Shown one piece after another: positions 56,141 through 64,000 of a DNA stretch of 64,000 nt. The translations under genes and the position numbers were made by a program. The stretch is taken from contig JAEUWY010000006.1 of NCBI GenBank assembly GCA_022059125.1, positions 248,001 to 312,000 of the forward strand, read 5' to 3'. Source of the stretch: Corynespora cassiicola (lineage: Eukaryota > Ascomycota > Dothideomycetes > Pleosporales > Corynesporascaceae). The notes beneath the pieces were generated by a model, which worked only from the letters and a program-made list of their open reading frames with translations, did no database searches and was not told the origin of the DNA. The stretch's first letter is position 1, and every line of letters begins with the position of its first letter.

Positions 56141-57934
56141 ATGGCCGCTTACACATATGTACTTCCCGTGGCCTTGTTGGCATTTGCAGTATGGAGAGTA
56201 CTACAGATGGGTCGAAGGCCCAAGGGTTACCCCCCTGGACCCCCCACTGTGCCAATATTAGGAAATCTGCATCTAGTAGGTCGAGTGCACGCTTTCGTCC
56301 CGTAGTGATCTGACAGCGCAGATACCAACCAAAGATTCGCACTTGAAATTCGAGGAATGGGCCAAACAATATGGACCAATTTACTCGCTGATTCTCGGGA
56401 CCAAAGTCATGATTGTACTTTCCAAAGATCAGGTGATCAGGGATTTGATAGATAAGAAGAGCGCCATCTATAGCTCACGGCCAGACGTTCACATTGGCTT
56501 TGATGTTCTGAGCGGCGGACACAGGATGTTGATGACGGTAAGGCACTTAAACCAAATATCAGACACACGCTGACGTTTTCCCTCTAGCCCTATGGCCCTA
56601 AATACCGAATGGTCAGTAGTACACACTTCTCTCACTCTAGACGGGTTCTAAAAGCTATGCAGCAACGCAAAGCTGCGCATCTCGCACTCAACGTCAACAA
56701 ATCGGTGGCGTATATCCCATACCAAGAATTCGAGAACAAACAGATGATGTTTGATATGCTGCAAAAGCCTGACGACTTTTTTGAGCATTTCCGCCGCCTG
56801 ACGGCTTCCTTGACCACAAGTATTGTCTATGGGTACATGATGCCACCTCCAAAATCCAAATCTACCTGTTGACGTACCCAGATTCCGCTTCCCAAACTAC
56901 GCCGACCCAAAGCTGCACACAATCTTCGCCTCCATCGACGAATTCACACTCCTCGTCAACAAGGCCTCTGCCGTCCTGTCCGACTTCTTCCCCATCCTCC
57001 GCCACACCCCCGCCTTCCTATTCCCCACCAAGCACCTCGCAGCCGCGCACCACACCAAGGAAAAGAAAATGTACAAATCCTTCTACCTCGACACCAAGCA
57101 CAAGATCAAGCACAAGCTCCCCTCGGCCCGGACCTGCACCTGCGTCGACGTGGTCTCGATGCAAGACCAGGAAGGCTTCAGCGACGACTTCGCCACCTAC
57201 ATCGTGGGTACCTTCTTCGAGGCCGGCGCCGACACCACGGCGTCGGAGCTCCAAGCCTTTTTGCAGGCCATGCTGCTGTACCCGTCGGCGCTCCGCAGGG
57301 GCCAGGCCGAGGTTGACGCCCTCTGTGGTGATGCTCGCTGGCCTACGCTCGACGACTGGCACCGCCTGCCCTACGTCCGCGCCTGCATCAAGGAGACGCT
57401 GCGCTGGATGCCGACCACGATCCTCGGCGCCATGCCCCACGCCACCGTCGCTGAGGACACGTACATGGGGTACCACATCCCGCGCGGGGCCATGGTGATG
57501 ATCAACGTGTGGGCGCTGCACCGGGATGCGGAGCGGTACGCGGAGCCCGAGCGGTTCGTGCCGGAGCGGTACCTAGGCGACGACTCGACGTCGCAGGAGA
57601 GTTTGTCCAAGGCGGATGTGGGGGAGCGCGATCACTTTGTGTTTGGGGGTGGGAGGCGCGTGTGCCCGGGGACGCATGTAGCGGAGCGCACCATGTTCCT
57701 TACGATTGCGAGGATGCTTTGGGCGTTTGATGTTGAGCCGGAGAAGGGGGTGATGGCAGGCCGGTGGTGCCGAGGCAGGATGAATTTATTCAGGGGATTG
57801 CAGTGCATCCGGTCAAGTTTGGGTGCGAGATTACGGCGAGGAGTGAGAAGCGGGCGAGGTATGTAAGGGAGATGTGGAAAGAGGCGGAGCGAGAGTTGGA
57901 TGCGGAGGGGCAATTCTCGAGGGACATTATTTAG
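56141..57934 (+). CDS. Cytochrome P450 (CYP620/CYP65-like group undetermined), apparent frameshift near the C-terminus
   Basis: Exons: 56141-56275, 56322-56537, 56588-56611 (24 bp), 56663-56832, then from 56882; introns 46-51 bp. An N-terminal anchor (MAAYTYVLPVALLAFAVW) precedes GYPPGPPTVPILGN. Other landmarks: I-helix FEAGADTTASE, ExxR in KETLRW, PERFVPERYL, and haem loop HFVFGGGRRVCPG. It resembles the O-methylsterigmatocystin-oxidoreductase-like E-class P450s of ascomycetes. After WAFDVEPEKG the frame used so far goes on to a stop at 57866 with an atypical Arg-rich tail. The +1 frame instead gives a family-like ending (DGRPVVPRQDEFIQGIAV...) to the stop at 57934. The shift falls at a GGGGG run near 57747. 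It may be a sequencing slip or a true lesion after all catalytic motifs. The subfamily name in the call is only a rough guess. Confidence 0.82.
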
Positions 57935-58516
57935 ACGGCAGTTTGGTTGAATTGGAAAGCGGGGTGCAAAAGTGTGACAGTATCTTGCTCAAGTTGGTTG
58001 TATTGGACTCGTGTCTTCTGGAGATGACTTACTTATGTGGTGAGTATAAAGTTCTTTTTTTACTGGGCATTCAGCCTTGTCTGTATGAGGTTTTTATTCC
58101 CTCTCTAGGCCGTCCATCAACCAACATCAACCAATTTACACCATCGCCCCATGCCTGCATATCTCTTCCCAACCGAACGTACAGTAATCCATTTCCAAGC
58201 CAAAAACCCATCTTTGCGTTCTCACGGCGACCAAGTCTAGGCCCCAGCCACGCCCTCAAGCTGACCTCTCTCGATTTTCCATTGGCCAGTCTCACAACCA
58301 GCGGACCACTATCAGATAAGCCCAGTGTAGAGCCTCGTATATCCTTCTTGGGATGGCTAGCCGACCGTTCCTGAGTCTGGGCTGTGCTGGGCTGAGCTGG
58401 GCTGAGCTGATAGCCAGGTAGCCGCCGGTACTGCGTATATACTCGACCCAGGGCGCGCAAACATCTAGCTGTCCAAACCCTCCAAGTCGCAAAATCTTTC
58501 CATAGCTGTTGTCACC
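57935..58516. other. Spacer with a short GCTGAGCTGG repeat
   Basis: About 580 bp. At 58378-58410 a short tandem of GGGCTGAGCT units occurs. Promoter of the FAS1-like gene at the right end (TATATACTC near 58436). Confidence 0.45.
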
Positions 58517-59176
58517 ATGTTCGCCGTTCGGACCATTTCCTTTTCAATACAAGCTTTAGTGCTGGCTGCCGCCGGCACGGTCGCTGCGCAGCCGTTTTTC
58601 GACGCGGTGTCTTCGGTACCTTCGCTGTCTTCTTTCTCGGCGATATATGCAGCGCATGCGGGTTTGGTTGACGAATTCCTCCGAAATGATGCAACTACGT
58701 TGCTGGTACCCACCAATCAAGCGCTCGAAGGATTCAAGACGGACGATGGACTTGTGGTGAAAAGGGAAGTATTGGCCGAGATGATGCGGTGTCACAGTCT
58801 GGCTGGGAATGTGTCGGTGGAGGGAGTGAGGGACGAGGGATTGGAAGTAGAGACGCTCTGTTCGAACAAGAGGATGCAAATCTATATCAATCGTGAATCT
58901 TCTGCTGCCGAGTACACACTGGCATGGAGACGAGACTGTGGTGATGGAGGAAGCATGGAATTTACGGCAAACATCACAGCACTACAAGCTCCCCAGGGAG
59001 TATGGGACGGCGGGCGGTTCTACATGATCGATGCAGTGCTTAGTCTGCCCCCGCTGAGAGACAGCGTCGATCATTGGAACTGGAACTGGGACTGGAGCTG
59101 GACGGTGACTGGTCTTTTGATATTGATTGCAGGAATGGTGCGTGGAGGGAGCGGGCAATGGCTGCTGATGCGATGA
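58517..59176 (+). CDS. Secreted or membrane-anchored FAS1 (fasciclin)-like protein
   Basis: Intronless, 219 residues. The signal peptide MFAVRTISFSIQALVLAAAG ends near VAAQ. Residues 30-170 show the FAS1 pattern: SSFSAIYAAHAGLVDEFL, then TTLLVPTNQALEGF, and YMIDAVLSLPP as the closing strand with the family's ID(A/G)VL motif. Relatives are adhesion-type cell-surface proteins. After a Trp-rich stretch (HWNWNWDWSW) a hydrophobic segment TVTGLLILIAGMV could be a membrane anchor or GPI signal. The start ATG has good context (GTCACCATG). Single FAS1 unit, as in several small fungal surface proteins. Confidence 0.8.
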   Translation: MFAVRTISFSIQALVLAAAGTVAAQPFFDAVSSVPSLSSFSAIYAAHAGLVDEFLRNDATTLLVPTNQALEGFKTDDGLVVKREVLAEMMRCHSLAGNVSVEGVRDEGLEVETLCSNKRMQIYINRESSAAEYTLAWRRDCGDGGSMEFTANITALQAPQGVWDGGRFYMIDAVLSLPPLRDSVDHWNWNWDWSWTVTGLLILIAGMVRGGSGQWLLMR

Positions 59177-60407
59177 CACACGGATCCAAGATATTTCTGA
59201 TACGGAGCAATACCACGGCGATGGAGTGCATAGGCTTGCAGTCATAGACATGGCAGCGTGACAGAACGAGTTCTTCAGACGGCTTGCCTGAGGCTGCACG
59301 CTAGCCCGGGGATACCATCTGGACAAGCGGGCGTTGATCGAGTGGACAATGCGCGTCGAGGCTAACGACTGCACATGTCCTCGTGAGGCTCTCCCCGCAT
59401 GGAGCGACTACTGCAGCTGCATGCGGCGGATGGTGAAGGGGCTCACGTACCGGCTACGCGGCCGCCTCCTGCAGTAGTTTGGAGCAACTGTCGCTCGACA
59501 TGCCAAAGATGTAAAAGGTGTAATAATAGCAGTGTGATGTTTGAAGTATGCAGCTAGGTGAGTCGTCTTGCAAAGGCGTCGCGATCTCTTCGGGCGCCGC
59601 CGCAGTCGACGTAGCGGGTGGGCAGGATGAGCGGTGAGCAGGGCGGCGAGGAGGACATGGAGGTTGGATGCCCACGAACGAAGAGGAGACGAGACGAGAC
59701 GAATCCACGACGGCAGCTGAACAGAGACGGGACGGGAGGCCAACACCAGTGCCATACAGCAACCATCGCACAGGCTCCGGTGGTGGACGGGTGCCTGTGC
59801 TAGAGGCGTCTGTTTCCACAACAACGGCCCCCAGGCGCCGTCTCGGCAACAAATACAGCGCTCGTCGCGCTCCCTGGCCCACGCTCAGCCTTTTATCAAA
59901 CACGCCCCAGACCTCCTTCTTCGCCTGCCAAAACTCCCCTCCATATTTTGTTCTGCCCTTCTTGGATACCCCGAGCAGCGACGTTGACCACCGAACCCAC
60001 GATCCGATCCCCATCACCAGTACTCACAATGGTAAGTGCCCTATGTGCCCGCCCAAGGCCGAGCCATCACGCAAGCACGCAGCCCCGCTGCCATTCCGCG
60101 GGCGGCCGTCCGCTGGTCGGGCGGTCCCAGCCCAGCGCTGCCAGCCAGCCAGCCAGTGCGACGGCCTCCCTGCATTTCCGTTTCCGCCTCAACGAGCAGC
60201 GCGCTGCGAGCACGGCAGGAAAGGAGAGGGGGCGGCCCTGACGCCTCTGCTTGTTTGGCCATTTCTTGTGCACCGCGCGACCCTGCCTCCCTCCCTCTCC
60301 CCCCTCACATCCGCATTCCCTCACATTTGCACGTCCACGTCCACGTCTCCTTTTCGCACCACCTCCACCACTACCGTCAAACAAGCAAACATCGATCCTC
60401 GGACAGC
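59177..60407. promoter_or_regulatory. Long upstream region of the myosin light chain gene
   Basis: About 1.2 kb, GC-rich with CT- and CCA-rich tracts before 60400, as in strongly expressed fungal genes. An ACAATGGTAAGT at 60026-60037 could be a donor of a 5'-UTR intron. Long ORFs across it (for example 59454-60017 on the minus strand and 59668-61662 on the plus strand) reflect GC content. Confidence 0.5.
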
Positions 60408-61169
60408 ATGGATAACAGCGCGCAGGCCTCTACCAACTACCGCGAAGCCTTCCAGCTCTTCGACAAGCGCGGCAACGGGCGCGTCGACCGCAGCGCCCTG
60501 GGCGACCTGCTGCGCGCCTGCGGCCAGAACCCGACCCTGGCCGAGATTTCGGACCTCGAGCGCGGAGTCGGCGCAGACTGTACGTTTCCTGATTTCTGAT
60601 TGTTCCCCCGCAATACAAAGCCTCCGTATGCGTCTAGAGCCGTGTACATCGGTCTTTTCCCCCCCCGTTGCCACGATTCTTCATACTATTTTTGGCGATG
60701 CTTGGGCTGACTCGAGCGCACCCCCAGTCGACTTTGACACCTTCTCCAAGATCCTGAACCGCCCCGGCGGCTTCCGCGAGCCCTTTGACATTGAAGAGTA
60801 CATTCGCGGGTTCCAGGTGTTTGACAAGGACCGCAGCGGGTTCGTGGGCAAGGGTCAGATCAAGTACATTCTCACCAACCTGGGCGAGAAGATGAGCGAG
60901 GAGGAGGTCGAGGAGCTGTTCAAGAGCACTGTCGATGCGAGCAACAACGAGGTGGACTACAGGGGTGAGTCCTACTGTTTATTTTTGGGCGCCGTGATGC
61001 GCAGCCTTCGGCGTATATGCGGTTGCAGCTGCGGCTGCGGCTGCGGCTGCGGCTGTGGTCCTCAGGAAATGGCCTGCGTCCGGAGCGCAGCAGACCAAGC
61101 TGTTTGTTTTGGCACGCACAAAATGCTAACCCTACAACAGAATTCGTCAAGACGATCGCGGAGAACTAA
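60408..61169 (+). CDS. cdc4: Myosin essential light chain (Cdc4/Mlc1-type EF-hand protein)
   Basis: Three exons (60408-60579, 60728-60964, 61141-61169; introns 148 and 176 bp) encode 145 residues. It is a calmodulin-like protein with EF-hand pairs: YREAFQLFDKRGNGRVD, LGDLLRACGQNPTLAEI, then ILNRPGGFREP, GFQVFDKDRSGFVGKGQ and the end YREFVKTIAEN. The LRACGQNPT and LNRPGGF motifs are diagnostic of the myosin light chain family that acts at the cytokinetic ring and with type V myosin. Most loops lack the acidic position 12 and so probably do not bind calcium. The second intron contains a GGCTGC hexanucleotide run at about 61021-61060. The symbol follows S. pombe; S. cerevisiae calls it MLC1. It is a conserved core gene. 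Confidence 0.93.
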
Positions 61170-64000
61170 GCCTCTCCACACTTTTCCCCTCGATCCATCC
61201 CCGTGGCGAAGAAGAGAGGGGGCGCCAGAGCACCGCCTTTCCGACCTCCCCCCGGGGCAACTATCTTCCCATCTCCACCATCTCCATCACCACCAATCTA
61301 CCCCAGAGCGGACAATCCCACCCGCTGCCACGCACCCATGCCGCCACGACCCTTCCAAACGATGTATGCATGCACCACGGAATAATGCGCGCTGTGGCCC
61401 TTCCCTCTACCTCACCCCTGGGTCATGGCTTCTTCTCACTCTCACACTCTCACACACCATCAAGGCGTTTATATCACGGGGTTCATATTGCTCTTCTTTC
61501 TTGTTCTTGGGCGGCTGGCAAACAAGCGGGACTGGCGTCGGGAACGAACGTATAGTAGCAGACAGACGGACGGACGGCCGAGCGGGCGGGCGGGTGGGCA
61601 GGTTGATCGCCTCGCCTCACCTCGTCGCCGGCCAGAGAAATGCATGCTTGAATGTGAATTGAATCCACACCGTCTCCACGTTTGATGTCCAGTGCCGCCG
61701 CAGCAACGTACGTGTACGCGAGCTTTGTCCCCATGGCACTCGCATCTCGCACCCCTCTCGTCCACCGCCGCAGCTCAAAGTGGAGTTTGGGACTCGCAGC
61801 AGGCAATGAGCCGCAGTCCCTCCTTGTGGTCCAGGGCAGAGCATGGCAGGGACTCACCGCAAAGCCACCGACGACGTCATACCACGAGCACGTCTTCCCA
61901 CCCGTCTGTCCATTCACCTACCTTCCCTGGGCAGCATTCGCGCCCAAAAGGGGAGATGCGGGACCCTGGCGTGCGCTGCCCTGCGCTGTACATCACCCAA
62001 CCTACTCGGATGGGCCCTGCCCTGCCCTGCCCTGCCCTGCTTTGCGGCCATGGATATGTGCTCGCTCCCTATCCACCCCGATATTTCGCCTTACCCACCT
62101 TTTCTTCCTCTGCCTCTCTCCATCCAGCGCCCTACATACATGCTTACATGCCATGCATGGACGGAGGGATGCCTACTTCCCCAAGCCGGCACCGCACATG
62201 CCCTCCCTCCACATCGGCGAGCCACATGTCCCCCCTCCCCACCGCTGTTTTGGCCGTCGCAGTCGCAGTCGCGGTGGCAGCAGCGGGCCCGCGGGAGTGA
62301 CGGGCATGGCGGCAGGACCACCAAGCCGCGGGAAGGAAGTGCACAGCGGGCGGTGCGCTAAGTGGATGAATGGATGGATGGCGACGACGGCGGCGTACAT
62401 GGACCTGGGAAGGACGGGATGTGAGTGGCTGCATCGCATCGCAGCGCATCGTCGTCGCAGGGGAGATGCGGGTGCACGGCCACGCTCGCCACGACCGGCG
62501 CCACTTGCTGTCTCCCATCGATCCATCCATCCTTCGATCCATCCATCCACACACAGCACGGCACGCCTTCTTTGCAAACGCGGCGGAACTCGGCGCATGG
62601 GGTGGCGTCGAGGCCATGTGCCGTGCCGCGACCGAGTGAGCGAGCGAGCCAGTATCCGTGGAAAAGGAAAGGAAGGATGGCGACAAGGGCAGGGCAGGGC
62701 CGCAGAGCCTCAGTGGCAACCTGCAACCGCGAGATGGGATGGATGGCGAGACGATGAAGCGCTGGTCCGACCATGCGGGCACGTGTTGTGACGTCTAGCC
62801 ACAGGTGCTAAACTCGCCTACCCTACCTACCAGCATAGTCTTTGCAAGGAAGGGAGGGGGAAAAGGGCCGTGCGAGCGTCAGTGTCAGTGTCAGTCAGTG
62901 TCAGCGCTTTGGCCGGTCCGGCGACGAAGAGGTTGGCGGCGGCGGCGGCAGCGGCAGCGGCAGCGGCAGCGGCGGTGGTGGGTGGTGGTGGGTGGTGTTG
63001 TGTGGTGTGCGAAATGGGCTGAGGTGAGGGAGGATGGGGAGATGTTGTGGTATTGGAGGGCCGTAGGTAGGTAGCTACCTGGGACCATCTCGGGAGCCAG
63101 CCAGGGCTGCTAGCTCCGTGGGTACAAACACCAGTGGTGGTCTTGCGAGACAGGTGGGCTTCGCGCGCCCCGAGCGGATACAGGAAACTGACTGATGGAC
63201 ACAAACCATACTATCGCATGTCCCCAACGCTACGATTCGGCTGACCGTGGTCCATCCATGGGAAAGGCGCCGTACCGCCATCCACCGCGGGCACCACCCA
63301 AACGCCACCATCACGGGACTCCCACGTGCGTCCGCTCCGCAACGACACTGGAGTCCTGAGCTTCCCCTCTTCCAAAAAAAAAACATGCCAGAGCAAGACA
63401 GACCATGATGGAAATTGGCTTGGCCTGCCTGCCTTGCCTGGCACTCTGATCCAAGACAGGTCAGCCAGCTCAGCAAGGACCAAGCTAGCCCAGCCCAGCC
63501 CACCAGCCTCCCCGGCCCAGCCTAGCTCCACCACCTTTTCAATATCAAAACAATTACAAGATACGTAGCCGTGATTGTTCGCCTGCGCCGCCGCCGCCGT
63601 ATCTCATCTCCTCTTCCTATCCGGAAGCAGAAGGGCGACGACCGCCGAACCGACATGACCGACCCCCCGCCAAGGTCCCCGAGCCCTCCATCGCAATCTC
63701 CGACTGAGCGGCTCCGAGATCTGTCCTGTCTGCCCGCGCGCGCGCGCGCGTGTGTACGCGTGCTCCGTGCCCCCCTGCCTGCCTGTACCTGTGGTGTGTC
63801 CTGTCTGTGTCCTGTCCTGTCCTTTCTGCGTCTCAACGCAAGTGCACCAAACAAACACCCACGCCCCCCTCCCCCCCCTTCCTGGACTCACTTCCGGCAA
63901 CATCCACCACCCATCTTGGCCAACCTTAAACCCTCCCCCGCCTCCCACCACCTGATAGTACGCCCGTCCTTTCGCAACAAAGTCCCAGAAGGGTGCGAGA
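61170..64000. other. GC-rich low-complexity region to the window end
   Basis: About 2.8 kb with no supported gene. It contains simple repeats: CCCTG units (62020-62040), ATCC units (62518-62550), GGC/AGC units (62935-62975), GTGTCAGT units (62880-62905), CTGTCCTGT units (63790-63825) and CG dinucleotides (63734-63750). Clusters of CT-rich sequence and frequent short ATG frames near 63650-63990 suggest the long 5' leader or promoter of a gene starting beyond the window. Confidence 0.5.

Noticed and set aside
59668..61662. 664-residue plus-strand ORF
   Set aside because: It runs through the myosin light chain exons and introns in part in the same frame, with Pro/Arg/Ser-rich translation outside them. 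The spliced light chain explains the region.
61682..62791. 369-residue ORF in the GC-rich right end
   Set aside because: Low-complexity, Pro/Arg/Ser/His-rich with no family motif; such ORFs arise from high GC and few stops. Several similarly long ORFs overlap it on both strands.

Overview
The window comes from a filamentous ascomycete (Pezizomycotina). The evidence is many short introns (about 46-78 bp) with GT...AG ends and CTAAC-like branch sites, HET, PTH11-like and fungal P450 genes, an AA11 LPMO, and a large block of repeats mutated in the manner of RIP (repeat-induced point mutation). A Dothideomycete/Pleosporales origin is my guess from the overall style, not a proof. I rebuilt exon structures by hand from splice signals and reading-frame continuity, so internal exon boundaries are predictions.

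Layout. (1) 1-5849: the 3' part of a young, un-mutated chromodomain Ty3/Gypsy element with gag, pol and a 370-bp 3' LTR. Between pol and the LTR it carries an antisense ORF with a Zn2Cys6-like cysteine pattern and a coiled coil. (2) 5850-12400: an AT-rich graveyard. It holds three heavily mutated, alternately oriented fragments of the same family, a clean solo LTR of another family, and unreadable AT-rich DNA. (3) 12734-16819: two intact catabolic-type genes in tandem, a CocE/X-Pro-type hydrolase and a carotenoid-cleavage-type oxygenase. (4) 16820-29080: gene-poor accessory DNA with a HET-gene relic, an intact secreted AA11 LPMO, a pair of inverted short repeats, a patatin relic and a 1.6-kb array of diverged units of about 68 bp. 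(5) 29180-43920: denser genes, namely a HET-domain gene touching the array, an unknown protein, a PTH11-like 7TM receptor, an alpha/beta hydrolase, a secreted lactonase-like propeller, a methyltransferase and P450 pair transcribed divergently from one 283-bp promoter, and a broken SGNH esterase. (6) 45428-59176: a secreted chitinase-tail-like coiled-coil protein, a small conserved hypothetical, a dead MFS efflux gene, an intact Hrq1-type helicase, a second P450 with a C-terminal frameshift, and a FAS1-like secreted protein. (7) 60408-61169: the conserved myosin essential light chain, followed by nearly 3 kb of GC-rich low-complexity DNA.

Function. The housekeeping anchors are HRQ1 and the myosin light chain, both towards the right. 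The left two thirds look like an accessory compartment: recent and decayed transposons, degraded genes (HET, patatin, MFS, SGNH) and dispensable metabolic or surface genes. The methyltransferase/P450 pair, perhaps with the neighbouring lactonase and hydrolase, could modify a small molecule. No PKS, NRPS or terpene synthase is present, so a full biosynthetic cluster is not supported.
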